Assembly: GCA_963575745.1 (NCBI GenBank)
Contig: CAUYUJ010014277.1
Span: 143,591 to 207,590 of the forward strand
DNA length: 64,000 nucleotides
Source of the DNA: Prorocentrum cordatum
Lineage: Eukaryota; Sar; Dinophyceae; Prorocentrales; Prorocentraceae
Direction of reading: 5' to 3'
The notes under the pieces are model-generated. The model had not been told where the DNA came from. It ran no database searches and saw nothing but the letters and a program-made list of their open reading frames with translations. The position numbers and the translations under genes were made by a program. Positions 32,540 to 43,860 of this stretch are shown here, piece by piece; position 1 is the stretch's first letter; every line of letters begins with the position of its first letter.

Positions 32540-33480
32540 CTCCTACAGTCTCGTGCTGGAGTTTCGTTTGTGACTGAATCGCGAGGAATTCTTGGGCGGG
32601 AACACCTCCTCTTTGGGGCAAGCGTTATAGGTTTTCTAACCCAAGGGGGTCATCCTCCAACCTATATCAGTCGTCGCGCTTGAGCCCACCAGGCCTGACA
32701 ATCGAGACATTCTTGAACGAAGCAAGGTATGTGACTAATGTATTAATGGGGCCCGCGCCTCGCGTTTTTGATCCGAACGGGTCACCTTCACATCCGTGTG
32801 TGTCTTCACTTTTGGGTTATTCAGGCCTGTATGTGGAAGACGTTGAGAGCGGGCACACCGTCTGCGGGTGATTTGAAAGAAATCGCGTTTTCAATCTCAC
32901 AAGGCCACCGTCAAACCCATAACAATCACCACGTTTGGGCCCCCAAAAGCCGGAATACGGAGGAGGTCTCAAGCGTGAGCCTCTTTGTAAACGAATCGCC
33001 AGACTATCTTGAGCGGGGGCGCCTCCCCTTGGGCCCCCCACCTCCACGTTCGATCCCGGGCGGGTTATCTGAAACCTGTAACTCATCATTGATGCCCCCC
33101 CCCCCCAGGCTCAATGTTTGAAGGGCTCTCGAGCTGGGGCGTCGTCTGTGATTGAATCGCAAGTGAGTCTCGAGCAAGGGCCCCTCGGTATGGGGTCCCT
33201 ACTTCCACGTTCGACTCCGAACGGGTCCCCTGGAACCTATGACAAACGTCGTCGGTCAGTGAACCGCGACGAAATCTAAAGCGGGAGCCCCTCCCTATTG
33301 GGTCCCCGCCTTCGCGTTCGAATCTGAGCGGGTCACCCTAAAACCTGTAGCCGTCTATAGTCACTTCTGGGCACCTCAGGCCTGAATCTGGCGGCAATCT
33401 CGGGCGGGAGCCTTGTCAGTGAGCGACTTGCGAAGAAATCTCGAGCGGGAGCTGCTCCCTTTGGGGTCCCCGCTTCATGG
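32540..33480 (+). repeat. Tandem-like cluster of the B-box-containing repeat, about five copies
   Basis: Motifs GTCTGTGA(T/G)TGAATCGC, CTCGAGCGGGAGCCCCTCCC, a GTTCGA-type box (CACGTTCGACTCCGAACGGG, GCGTTCGAATCTGAGCGGG, ACGTTCGATCCCGGGCGGG), then CAAACCTGTA and GGCCTGAATCTGG recur at ~130-190-bp intervals. GTTCGANYCC matches the internal RNA polymerase III B box of tRNA-type promoters. A convincing A box is not evident. Confidence 0.7.
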
Positions 33481-34025
33481 TCGACAAGACGGCTGCGAGC
33501 TACAGGACCGAGGCGGAGCTCGCGGCTGAGCTGAACTTCGAGCTTCTTCCCGCCTGAACGCGGCGACGCCCAGCTCGAAACCCGCAGGGCTGTCCCGACG
33601 GCTTGATCCCACGCCCCAGCGGCCTACGGAGTTGTCCAAACGGCTTGACCTGCGGGGTTGCCCCAGCGAGCTCGCGATCCGGCCATCGGGGAGCGCGCAC
33701 ATGCTGGCCGTGGCGGCGAGGGCGCCGAGGACCATCGATGTGCGTGCCCTGGCCAGGAAGGGAGGAAAAGCGCATCAGAAGAACAGGCGGGATGGAGAGG
33801 GATGGTGAGGAGGAGGTGGAGGGGGACGAGGAGGAGGACGGGAGTAGGAGGAGGAGGAGGAGGAGGAGGAAAAGGAGGAGGAGGAGGAGGAGGCAGGAGG
33901 AGGACGAAGAGTAGGAGGCAGGAGAAAAAGGGGAAGGCAGGAGAGGGTAGGAAGGAACAGGAGGATCACCCCAGCAAGGCTGACAACATGTTAGTGGTTT
34001 TGTTTTGCGCGGTCGGCTTAATCCC
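33481..34025. repeat. Mixed sequence and (GGA)n tract
   Basis: 33,481-33,775 is GC-rich unique-looking DNA. About 33,776-33,965 is GGA/GGAGGA-rich with G and A runs. No gene recognised. Confidence 0.7.
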
Positions 34026-34029
34026 GATA

Positions 34030-34400
34030 TTCAAAGCGAACTCGCAATTTTGGACATGAGCGACACCAAGACGATGTCGACAGCATCCTGTTGCTTCAGG
34101 CCGCTCCTCGCGAAATCGCCATGTTGGACAAGAGCGAGACCAAGGCGACGCCGACTACATCTCATTTGTGTGAGGGTGTCCCTAGCGAAATCGTCATTTG
34201 GGCAAGAACGATGTCGACAGCATCTCAGTTGCGAGAGGTTGTCCGTAGCATAATCACCTTTTTGGGCAAGACCGGAACCACGACGACGTCGACAGCATTT
34301 CATTTGCGTGACAATGCCCCTAGCGAAATTACCATCTTGGGCAAGAGCGATGTTGACTACATCTCAGTTGTATGAGGATGTCCCAGGCGACATGACATGC
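34030..34400 (+). repeat. ~75-80-bp tandem repeat, four to five copies
   Basis: Units contain GCGAAATC(G)CCAT, TTGGGCAAGAGCGA, ACGACG or GCCGAC, TACATCTCA(T/G)TTG and GTGAGG(A/G)TGTCCC. Copies have drifted and drop small blocks. Confidence 0.8.
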
Positions 34401-34845
34401 GTTGGGCCAAAAGTGGGGCGTCTTAGAGCAATATCATTGGGCAGTGCTGGGCCGCCTGAAGGCCTTCCGAGAGCGATCCCAAGACATCGCATGGGTTTAC
34501 AGGACGTGCCAAGCGCCCAAGCGAAATCTCCATGTTGGCCTTTAGATCGCACGCAAAGTGCGCCTTCCGACACCCCCTCGAACTTCTGCGGCGACGATAG
34601 GGGTGAAGAGCCTAGGGGCGGGCGTTACACGCATTCGCCCGGGAGACTCGCCGAAGGCATGGACCATCGGCACCCCTGGATACACGTATTGCTCTCCCCT
34701 GGGCTATTCCCCTTGCCCCCATCGTCGCCCCTGATAACTCCTTCTGGTTTCATGTCTCCCGGCGACTGGATCCCACGCTGTGCGCGCTTTCCGCCAACCG
34801 CCGCCCCCTGTGCTTGTCACAAAAGTACACGGCGTGCTGGATCTT
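34401..34845. other. No gene recognised
   Basis: Unique-looking DNA between the short tandem array and a truncated MITE-like end. A plus-strand open frame crosses it and the following arrays, but it is mostly repeat translation. Confidence 0.4.
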
Positions 34846-34895
34846 GCCATCGCTCGGACGTCCAATCCCGGCATGTTTCGGTTTCGTGCGTGCAA
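34846..34895 (+). mobile_element. Truncated left end of MITE-like family 1
   Basis: GCCATCGCTCGGACGTCCA followed by GCATGTTTCGGTTTCGTGCG matches the left ~50 bp of the elements at 52,575, 58,044, 58,543 and 58,798. It then fuses directly to module A at about 34,896. Confidence 0.75.
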
Positions 34896-35870
34896 CTTCC
34901 CAACCATCCTGTGGTGTTGGGTCCTCGTTTTGAAGAGACAGCGCCAGGCGTCTCCTCTCCTCCTCCTCCTCCTCCTCTTTCTCCTCCTCCTCCTCCTCCT
35001 CCTCCTCCGTCTCCTCATCATCAGCATCATCAGCATCATCGTCATCATCGTCATCATCACCATCATCGCTATCATCATCGCCGTTATCGTCACCATCATC
35101 GACACCAATTTCGGCACACCCTTCACACCTTTCGTGGCCCCATAGGGAGCTCCACCGAAGGCCCCAGTGCCACCGTCCATATGCGCCCCCCCCCCCCACA
35201 CATTCTGGTACAGCCCTCACACGTTTCGTGGCCGCATAGGGAGTTCCACCGAAGGCCCCAACTCCACCGTCCAAATGCGTCCCCCACACCCATTTCGGCA
35301 CACCCCTCACACGATCCGTGGCCCCATAGGGAACTCCACCGAAGGCCCGACTGCCACCGTCCACATGCGTCCCCCGCACCCATGTCGGCACACCCCTCAC
35401 ATGTTTCGTGGACCCTCAAGGAGATCCACCGAAGGCCCCAGCGCCACCGTCCACATGCGTCCCCCACACTCATTCTGACACTCCCCTCACACGTTTCGTG
35501 GCCCCATCGGGAGCTCCACCGAAGGGCCACTGCCACCGTCCACATGCGTCACCCACACCCATTTCGACACACGCCTCACACGTTTCGCGGACCCTCAAGG
35601 AGCTCCACCGAAGGCCTCAGTGCCACCGTCCACATGCGTCCCCCGCACCCATTTCGGCACACCCCTCACACGGTTCGTGGCGCCATAAGGAGCTCCACCG
35701 ACGGCCCCAGTGCCACCGTCCACATGCGTCTCCCGCACCAATTTCGGCACACCACCTCACACGTTTCGTGGCCCCATAGGGAGCTCCACCGAAGGCCCCA
35801 CTGCCACCATCCACATGCGTCCCCCGCACCCATGTCGGCACACCCCTCACACCTTTCGTGGCCCCAGAAA
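34896..35870. repeat. Composite repeat element 1: module A, (CCT)n, (CAT)n, 90-bp-class array
   Basis: Module A (CCCAACCATCCTGTGGTGTT, then CCTCGTTTTGAAGAGACAG) is at 34,896-34,951. (CCT)n follows at about 34,955-35,010, (CAT)n/(GTCATCATC) to about 35,105, then about nine array units of roughly 90 bp with the core TTTCGTGGCCCCATAGGGAG, CTCCACCGAAGGCCCCAG and CCACATGCGTCCCCC. The array stops at about 35,870 inside GTGGCCCCAG without module B. Confidence 0.88.
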
Positions 35871-36534
35871 CTTTTCTCATCGGTAGGGCGTCTATTCGTG
35901 AGCGCTCTCTTATTTGGCATCTTGACATTGCGGCGGAAGGGGGGGGGGGTGAGGGGGGGGGATCTGGCTCCGGACCTCTGCTTCATGCGGCTGTTTACAT
36001 CAGTGCGCCCCATGGGGGGACCCCGGCAGCTCGAAACAGGCGCCAACAATAAGACAAGATCCACTCCATAGGGAGTGGGCGGGAGGGGGGGGGCGTGCGA
36101 GGGCCCGCGCCGATCGGAAAAACAGGGCGTAATACAACTGTAGCTTTCCTGCGTGTTGTGCGGCCTCGTGCGCGTTTTTTTCTCTTCGCGCCAGCCGCCC
36201 CATTCCTCTTCCTCCTCCTCCTACTTCTCTTCATCCTCCTCCTCTGCTGGTCGTCCTCTCCTCCTCCTCCCCTCCCCTTCCCCATCCTCATATTCTTCCT
36301 CCTCGTCGGCGCCACAATGGCCCCGGGCCCACGGCGATGCAGTAGCGATCATGCAACATAGGCCGGCGGAGTGAGCGAACCGATTGAATAAGAAAATTCT
36401 AACTTTCCTGCGTGTTGTGCGGCTTCGGGCGCGTTTTTTTTCTTCGCGCCGGCCACCCCCGGAAGGAGCAGCGGACGAGGCGGGAGAGGCAGGGCCCTGC
36501 ACGCCTCCCGGACGGCCAAGACGGCCCAGGATGG
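35871..36534. repeat. G-run DNA and a ~257-bp tandem duplication
   Basis: CTTTCCTGCGTGTTGTGCGG followed by a GCGCG(T)n CTTCGCGCC stretch is at about 36,146-36,200 and again at about 36,403-36,460. The first copy is followed by a (CCT)n-like tract at about 36,205-36,300. G runs sit at about 35,940-35,960 and 36,080-36,092. No gene recognised. Confidence 0.7.
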
Positions 36535-36539
36535 CCGTC

Positions 36540-36584
<45 letters not shown>

Positions 36585-36635
36585 CTGGCTCTCGTCTGTG
36601 TCCTCGTCGTCGTCGTCGTCGTCCTCGTCCCTTCC

Positions 36636-36677
<42 letters not shown>

Positions 36678-36745
36678 CTCGTCGTCGTCGTCGTTCTCGT
36701 CCTCGTCGTCGTCGCCTTCGTCGTCCTTGCCCTCGTCCTCGTTCC
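36535..36745. repeat. (CGT)n microsatellite
   Basis: Long CGT/GTC triplet runs with a few CCT interruptions. They read as poly-Val, poly-Ser or poly-Asp depending on frame and have no coding context. Confidence 0.95.
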
Positions 36746-36984
36746 TGTCCAAAGACGGCCCAAAATATTCTCAAGACGGACTAAGAGCCATTTTAGATAC
36801 CCCCCAGGATGGCTTGGGCACGTAAAAGCATGTGGCCAACACGCGGGCGCCAGACGCATGTTGGATATCTCCTCCGCGCATGTATTTTCCCCCATCCTAA
36901 GTGGGATTCTTGCTTTCTCGCAGTCTCGTCACCTCACCCCCTCTCCTCTTCGGCCTTCGCACATTCACTCGCTCAATCACTCGC

Positions 36985-36988
36985 GCAC

Positions 36989-37030
<42 letters not shown>

Positions 37031-37250
37031 AACACCTTCATCTTCGTCTCCCTTCGCACACTCACTCACTCAACCATTCGCACCATCAACATCAGCCACA
37101 CATTCACCACACACGATCACTCTATTACGCAAACAATCGCTCACACTCAATCATCCACCCCGTCATCATCAATCACACATCACCACACACGATCGCATTA
37201 TCACGCACTCAATCACTCACCATCATCACCACTGGCATCAGCATCATCTC

Positions 37251-37307
<57 letters not shown>

Positions 37308-37425
37308 CATCATCACCATCACCATCACCATCACCATCACCATCACCATCACCATCACCATCACCATCACCATCATCATCATCATCATCATCAGCATCAT
37401 CATCATCACTCACATCATCATGATC
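36985..37425. repeat. (CAT)n microsatellites, with a (CACCAT)n block
   Basis: (CAT)n at about 36,990-37,030 and 37,252-37,310, regular CACCAT hexamers at about 37,311-37,370, then (CAT)n again to about 37,410. Poly-His frames follow from composition. Confidence 0.95.
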
Positions 37426-37439
37426 ATCACTCGCCTGTG

Positions 37440-37560
37440 TGTCGTCTCGGGCGGGAGCCTCGTCTGTGAGTGAATTGCTAGGAAGTCTCAGGCGAGAGCC
37501 CTCTCCCTATGGGGCCTGCGCTTCATGTTCGAATCCGAGGCGGGTCATCGGCCTCCTGTA
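37440..37560 (+). repeat. Single copy of the B-box-containing dispersed repeat
   Basis: GTCTGTGAGTGAATTGCTAG, CTCTCCCTATGGGG, CATGTTCGAATCCGAGGCGG and TCATC follow the order seen at 32.5-33.5 kb. GTTCGAATCC is a perfect B-box match. The unit then joins the 90-bp-class array at about 37,562. Confidence 0.7.
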
Positions 37561-37561
37561 A

Positions 37562-38310
37562 TACCATTTCGGCACACCCCTCACACGTCGTGGCCCCATA
37601 GGGAACTCCACCGAAGGCCCCAGTGCCACCATTCACATGCGTCCCCCACACCAATTTCGGCACACCACTCACAAGTTTCGTGACCCCATAGGGAACTCCA
37701 GCTCCACCGAAGGCTGCTGTGTCACCGCCCGCATGCGTCCCCAACACTTATTTTGGCACTCCCCTCACACGTTTCGTGGCCTCATAGGGAGCTCCACCGA
37801 AGACCCCAGCGCCCCCGTCCACATGCGTCCCCCGCCCATTTCGGCACACTGCTCAGACGCTTGGTGGCCCCATAGAGAGCTCCACCGAAGGCACCAGCGC
37901 CGTCCACATGCGTCCCCACACCCATTTCGGCACACCCCTCACATGTCTCGTGGCCCCATAAGGAACTCCGAGGAAGGCCTCAATGCCACCATTCACATGC
38001 GTCCCCCACACCCATTTCGGCACACCGCTCACACGTTTCGTGACCCCATAAGGAGCTCCAGCTCCACCGAAGGCTCCAGTACAACCGCCCGCATGCGTCC
38101 CCCACACTGATTTTGGCACCCCCTCACACGTTTCGTGGCCCCATCGGGAGCTCCACCGAAGGGCCAGTGCCACCGTCCGTCCGCATGCGACCGCCGCACC
38201 CATTTTGGCACACCCCTTACAGTGTTCGTGGCACCATCGGGGGCGCCACCGAAGAAGATATTCACAATTGCGGTACTCACTACTGCATATGGTTGAGTTC
38301 TTCGCCAGGC
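37562..38310. repeat. Composite repeat element 2: 90-bp-class array ending in module B
   Basis: About seven to eight units with the core CGTGGCCCCATAGGGA(A/G)C and GCATGCGTCCCC. At 38,251 the last unit switches from CGCCACC into module B (GAAGAAGATATTCACAATTG, then CGGTACTCACTACTGCATAT and GGTTGAGTTCTTCGCCAGGC). Some units hold a 6-bp GCTCCA duplication. Confidence 0.88.
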
Positions 38311-38316
38311 AAATTT

Positions 38317-41030
38317 CGTTTTCCCAACCATCCTGTGGTGTTAGATCCTTGTTTTGAAGAGACGGTGCCTGCGTTCCCTTCTTCCTCCTCCCCCCCCCCT
38401 CCTGTTTCCCTCCCTGCGTTTCACCCACCCAATACAACGTTTCGTGGCTCCATAAGGAACTCCACCGAAACCCCCAGTGCCACCGTCCGCATGCGTCCCG
38501 GGACACGCAATTTGGTATGTTCAATCTCCCAATACAGCGCTTCGTGGCACCATAGGGATCTCCACCGAAACCCTTCGCATGCGTCCTGGAACACGCAATT
38601 TGGCATTTTTACCCACCCAATGCACCGCTTCGTGGCCCCATAGGGAGCTCCACCGAAGCCCCCAGTGCCACCGTCCGCACGCGTCCCGGAGCACGCAATT
38701 GTGCATTTACCTCACCCAGTACACCGCTTCGTGGCCCCAGCGTGTCTGAGCACCCAATTTGGCAGTTTCAATCACTCAACACAGAGCTTCGTGGCCCCAT
38801 AAAGATCTCCACCGAATCCCTCAGGGCCACCGCCCGCATGCGTCCCAGAACACGCAATTTTGCATTTTCACTCAGCCAGTGCACCGTTTCGTGGCCCCAT
38901 AGGGATCTCCACCGAAGCCCCTAAATCCACCGTCCGCATGCGTCCCAGAACACGCAATTTGGCATTTTTACCCGCCCAGTACACCGCTTCGTGGCCCCAG
39001 CGTGTCTGAACACCCAATCTTGGCATTTTCAATATCCCAATACAGCGCTTCGTGGCCCCATAGGGATCTCCACCGAAGCCCCCAGTGGAACCGCCCGCAT
39101 GCGTCCCACACACCTAGTTTGGCATTTTCACCCACCCAGTACAGCGCATCGTAGCCCCATAGGGAGCTTCTCCGAAGCCCCCAGTGTCACCGTCCGCATG
39201 CGTCCCGGAACACGCAATTTGGCATTTTCACCCACCCAGTACAAGGCTTCGTGGCCCGATAGGAGGCTCCACCGAAGCCCCTAGTGTCACCGTCCGCATG
39301 CGTCCCCGAACACCCCATTTGGCCATCACCCACCCAATACACAGTTTCGTGTCCCCATAAGGAGCTCCACCGAAACTCCCACTGTCACCGTCCGCACGCG
39401 TCCCGAAACACCCAATTTGGTATTTTCGCCCACCGAGTACACCGCTTCGTGGCCCCATGGGGAGCTCCACCGAAATCCCAAGTGCAACCGTCCGCACGCG
39501 TGTCTGAACACCTAATTTGGCATTTTCAATCACCCAATACAGCGCTAATACAGCGCTTCGTGGCCCGCCCCCAGTGGGACCGCCCGCATGCGTCCCACAC
39601 CCAATTTGGCATGTTCACCCACCCAGTACATCGTTTCGTAACCACATAGGGAGCTCCACCGAAGCCCTCAGGGCTACCGCCCGCATACGTCCCACACACC
39701 CCAATTTGCATTTTCAGCCACCCAGTACACAGTTTCGTGGCCCCGTAGGGAGCTCCACCGACGCCCCCAGTGCCACCGTCCACATGCGACCCCTAACACC
39801 AAATGTTGTACTTTCACCCACCCAGTACACCGTTTCGTGGCCCCATAGGGAGCTGCACCGACGGCCCCAGTGCTAGCCCGCATGCGTTCCCCCCCAGCCA
39901 CTGCAGCGCTTCGTGGCACCACAAGGAACTTCACCGAAGCCCCCAGAGGGACCGCCCGCATGCTTCCACACCCAATTCGGTATTTTCACCCACCCAATAC
40001 AGCGTTTCGTGGCCCCAGAGGGAGCTCCACCGACGGCCCCAGTGCTACCGCCCGCATGCGTTCCCCCCCCCACCCAGTGCAGCGCTTCGTGGCCCCATAG
40101 GGAGCTTCACCGAATGCCCCAGTGCCACCGTCCGCATGCGACACGAAACGTCAAATTTGGCCTTTTTCAGCCACCCAGTACACCGTTTCGTGGCCCCATA
40201 GGCAGCTCCACCGATGGCCCCAGTGGTACAGCCCGCACGCGTCCCCCCTCCCAATACAGCGCTTCGTGGCCCCATAGGGAGCTCCAACGACGGCCCCAGT
40301 GCTACGGCCCGCATGCGTCCCCCCCCCCAACGAATCGTGGCCCCCTGGGGAGCTCCAACGACGGCCCTAGCGCTACCGCCCACATGCGTCCCCCCCACTC
40401 GGCGATTCGTGGCCCAATAGGGAGTTCTACCGACGGCCCCAGTGCTACCGCCCGCACGCGTCCACCCCACCCAGTAAAGCGCTTCCTGGCCCATAGGGAG
40501 CTCCACCGAAGGTTCCAGGTCTACCGCCCGCATGCGCCCCCCCCACCCAGTACAGCGCTTCGTGGCCCCATAGGGAACTCCACCGACGGCCCCAGTGCTA
40601 CCGCCCGCATGCGTCCACTCCACCCAGTACAGCGCTTCGTGGCCCCATAGGGAGCTCCACCGACGGCCCCAGTGCTACCGCCCGCATGCGTCCACCCCAC
40701 CCACTACAGCGCTTCGTGGTTCCATAAAGAGCTCCACCAAAGGCCCCAGTGCTATCGCCCGCATGCGTCCCCCCCACCCAGTACAGAGTGTCGCTGCCCC
40801 ATAGGGAGCTCCACCAAAGGCACCAGTGCTACCACCCGCATGCGCCCCCCCCACCCAATACAGCGTTGCGTGGCCCCATAGGGAGTTCTACCGACGGCCC
40901 CAGTGCTACCGCCCGCATGCGGTCCCCCCCACCCAGTGCAGCGCTTCGTGGCCTCATAGGGAGCTTCACCGAAGAAGATATTCACACTTGCGGTACCCAA
41001 AATTGCATATGGTTGGGTCCTTCGCCAGGA
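38317..41030. repeat. Composite repeat element 3: module A, ~99-bp then ~77-bp array, module B
   Basis: Module A is at 38,317-38,372, directly after module B of element 2, followed by a short CCT/C-rich stretch. Array units are ~95-100 bp at about 38,430-40,000 (GAACACGCAATTTGGCATTT, CACCCAGTACACC, core CTTCGTGGCCCCATAGGGAG). They become strictly 77-bp units by about 40,520-40,900, where the CAATTTGGCATTTTC part is lost. Module B closes the array at 40,971-41,030. Open frames along the array change frame with the period and are not genes. Confidence 0.88.
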
Positions 41031-41049
41031 TTATTATGTGCCCCAGCCA

Positions 41050-41530
41050 CCAATGGGGGGGCATTTAAGATAGTTGCTTGTTGCCCCTCACAGGAAGGCA
41101 GTGTACTCATATGTCCAGGCCATCGAGACAGGTATCTAACATGTTGGTCTCGAGCTGGGACCATGTGTTGTCAAATGTCCAGGCCACGCAGAAAAGAGCA
41201 TCTGACATGGTTGCCCCGAGCTGTTTCCGTGCGCAGGCCACCCAAGGGAGGGTATCTAACATGTGGTCGTCTGGGCCGCCCCCAGCGTGGGGTCAACAAG
41301 AGCCAGACACAATCAATACATCGACAACAGATGCGCAATAATCTGGCACCGTTTTTTGGCTGGAGATGGTCCAGATTTAGTCCTGGGGTATCTAACATGG
41401 TAGCCCCAAGCTGGAACCACATGTTTTCACATGTCCAGGCCATCGAGAGGAAGATCTACCATGGTATCCTCGAGCTGAAACCACGTGTTTTCATGTATCC
41501 AGGCCACCCAAGGGGGTTCCTAACATGGGA
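41050..41530. repeat. Degenerate ~70-80-bp repeat, TCTAACATGGT... type
   Basis: GGTATCTAACATG(T/G), GAGCTG(G/A)(G/A)ACCA(T/C), TGTTTTCACATGTCCAGGCC and CATCGAGA recur four to five times with divergence. A related fragment is near 51,860-51,900 on the opposite strand. Confidence 0.7.
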
Positions 41531-41569
41531 AAGAACGCGTTCTGTAAGCGCTTAGAGGGGGCGGGGTGG

Positions 41570-42215
41570 AACTGGACCCCCCCCCTGGATTGAAGGGGGG
41601 GGGGGGGGTTCGAACCCCCCCATCTCCCTTGACGGAAGGAGGGGGTTTCAACCCCGCCCTCTTCTCCTCCCCTACTTCTCCTCTCTCCCTCTCCTCGGGC
41701 CGGCGCCGGCGTCGGCGGCGGCTTGCTGCGGCGGCCGGGAGCGCCGACGAGGACGACGGCGACGACGATGACGACGCCGACGGCGCCCCACCACCGTGTC
41801 TTGGTTTTGGGTCAGAGTTCTTGCGGATACCTCATGGGGTCTTGTCGGAGAGATCTCGGAGGCCTTTGAAGGGCATTTATGAAGCCTCCTGGGCTCCTTG
41901 TGGGCATCTCTTAGGGCCTCTCTGCGGTGGTGGTGGGCTGTGGTGGTGGTGGTTGTGGCGGCGATGGTGATGGGGGTGGTTGGTGGTGGTGGTTGTTGGG
42001 GTAGTTGTGGTGGCAGGTTGTGGTGGTGGTGGCGGTGGTGGTGATGGTGGTGATGGTGTTGTGGTGGCTTCTGGTGGTAGTGGTGGTAGTTGTGGTGGTG
42101 GTGGGTTGTGGTGGTGGTAGCGGTGGTGGTGTGGTGGTTTGTCGTGGTGGTTATGGTGGTGGTATTGGTTGTGGTGGTGGTGGGTTGTTGTGGTGGTGGT
42201 GGTCCTGGTTGTGCG
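41570..42215. repeat. G/C runs, 40-bp conserved motif and (GTG)n block 1
   Basis: C and G runs at 41,578-41,610. A conserved stretch at 41,785-41,825 (CACCGTGTCTTGGTTTTGGG, TCAGAGTTCT) recurs at 51,807-51,843. (GTG)n/(GTT) interspersed triplets run at about 41,925-42,210. The (GTG)n is followed by a reverse-transcriptase remnant. Confidence 0.85.
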
Positions 42216-42330
42216 AAGCGCGAAACGGAGCGAACGCCGGAGTCGTGCGCGCTCCACCGGGGAGCCCGCCCGTGCCCATTAAGGCAAGGCGTGGAGGCCG
42301 TGGCCTCGACAAAGAAAGTCACCAAAAGAT

Positions 42331-42666
42331 TCAAGCTTGTGGATCGTATGACGGCTCACAGGATGTCCACCACTCTGTGCAGCAAGCGGCCCGGATCCAT
42401 CGTATGTCGTTCGTGTTGTCGTGCTCGTATTGTCGTGGTTGGGTGGCTGCCCTGTTCTGATCCTCTACGGCCTCGCTGTCCAGACTATGCAGGAAGCTGC
42501 GGAGATCGTCGTCCCACCGCTTTGGCTGTCCCCCTTGCTGCCGTCGTCCGCGCTGGCGTGTATTCAGATTCGGGTTCCATTCCAGCACTCTCCGGGTCGA
42601 GCGAGTCGTGGGACGGTGAGACACCGTATTCGCCCATCGCCATACCATTCTACGATGTATATACAA
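42331..42666 (-). pseudogene. LINE reverse-transcriptase C-terminal fragment
   Basis: About 111 codons on minus. Residues about 10-60 contain WANTVSHRPTTRSTRRVLEW, NPNLNTRQRGRRQQ and GQPKRWDDDLRSFLHS. The R-G-R...P..RW.DD signature is typical of the region after the thumb in non-LTR retrotransposon polyproteins. No RT palm motifs are present, so this is a fragment. It may belong to the same family as the remnant at 49.7-50.8 kb, which lacks this terminal part. Confidence 0.65.
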
Positions 42667-42707
42667 CTAGAACCATCGCGCGCGCTTCGCGCGCGCTCAG
42701 GTTCTAG
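42667..42707. repeat. CTAGAACC...GGTTCTAG hairpin, copy 1
   Basis: CTAGAACC at 42,667 and GGTTCTAG ending at 42,707 flank an inner CGCGCGCG / CGCGCGC stem with three mismatched bases between. A second version with the same outer ends lies at 53,563-53,600. Confidence 0.85.
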
Positions 42708-42759
42708 CCCAGGCCGAGGGGGCGCTGGACGATCTTGGACAACGCTATCAAGCACAGGC

Positions 42760-43500
42760 GCGCGACGGCATCTGAGGAGCTTCTGGGGTGTTCCGCATGC
42801 TTCGTCAACTGGCTGTTGGAGGCACCTCTTGGGTGCTTCTTGGGGGGGCGTCTGAGGGTCCCTTGGGGGCATCGGTTCTGCAATCTGAAGCCGTCATTGG
42901 CCGTCTTGGCTGCGTGGAGGCCCGACTTGAGGCCACCTGCGGCCAGATTGAGGCAATCCGGAAGCCTCCCGGGGGCCTCCTGGAAGCAGTTTTGACGCAT
43001 CGAGGGCACTCTTGGGCTATTTTAAAACCTCTTGGACGTCTCCTAGGGGCCTTTTAGGCCCTCGGGAAGCTTTTGGGGTCCTCGTCGGACCACTTGGGGG
43101 CCTCTTGCGGCCTCCTGTGGGCCTTTTGGGGGGAACGCTCTGCTGTTGGGTCGCGTTCCCCTTCTTGGGCCTCTCTTGGGGCTCTTGGGGCCCTCTCGGG
43201 CCGTCTTGGGCGCCTCAAGCACCGTCTTGGGGCCCTCGCGGGCCGTCTTGGGGCCCTCTTGGAGGCCTCTTCCTCTATATTGGAGCGGTATTGGAAGCCT
43301 CTTGGGCCGTCTTGGAGCATCGGGATGCCAAAAGGCCGAAAAAATTAAAACCCGTCAAAGCCCAATCGTAAAACAATGAGTTGTGCCTCTTGGGGCCACC
43401 TTGGGAGATCTCTTGGAACCTCGTCGGCCCTCTTGGGAGCTTCTTGGGGCCGATTGGGGGCCTCTTGGGACTTCCCGAGAACCTCTCGGGGTAGAAAGCT
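42760..43500 (-). repeat. Degenerate CTTGGGG(G)CCGTCTTGG repeat, copy 2
   Basis: Short units CTTGGGGCC(C/G)TC, TCTTGGGG and GCCTCTTGG run throughout; this is the reverse complement of the 1.15-1.7-kb repeat. Ser/Gly/Leu-rich open frames across it are translations of the unit. Confidence 0.75.
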
Positions 43501-43516
43501 CGGATTCTCAGTTCAT

Positions 43517-43860
43517 GTTTCCCTTCTTGGGCCTCTCTTGGGGCCGTCTTGGGGCCCTCTCGGGCCTTCTTTGGCGCCTCAGGCACCGCCTTGGGGCCCT
43601 CGTGGGCCGCCCAGGGCCCTCCTGGAAGCCTCTTCGGCTATCTTGGAGCTGTCTTGGAGGCCTCTTCCTCTTCCTCATCCCCCTCCTCCTCCTCCTCCTC
43701 CTCCTCCTCCTCCTCCTCCTACCACTCCAGCTCTCTCTCCTCCTGATCTTCCTCCTCCTCCTGCAGCGTGTTCCGGAAGGCTCCCGCCAGAACATGCTGT
43801 GCACAAGTGCTGTCACTGCTCCCGCCACAGTGCCCTGGGTGGTGGGTCAGAGGCCTCATC
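43517..43860. repeat. Segmental duplication, copy 1 (partner 48,568-48,887)
   Basis: CTTCTTGGGCCTCTCTTGGG through a (CCT)n stretch to TGCTGTGCACAAGTGCTGTC and CCACAGTGCCCTGGGTGGTG. The partner differs mainly in the length of the (CCT)n tract (about 43,676-43,722 here) and in scattered substitutions. Confidence 0.9.

Noticed and set aside
36384-37469. A 361-codon frame with poly-Val and poly-His
   Set aside because: Composed of (CGT)n and (CAT)n microsatellites joined by short unique DNA.
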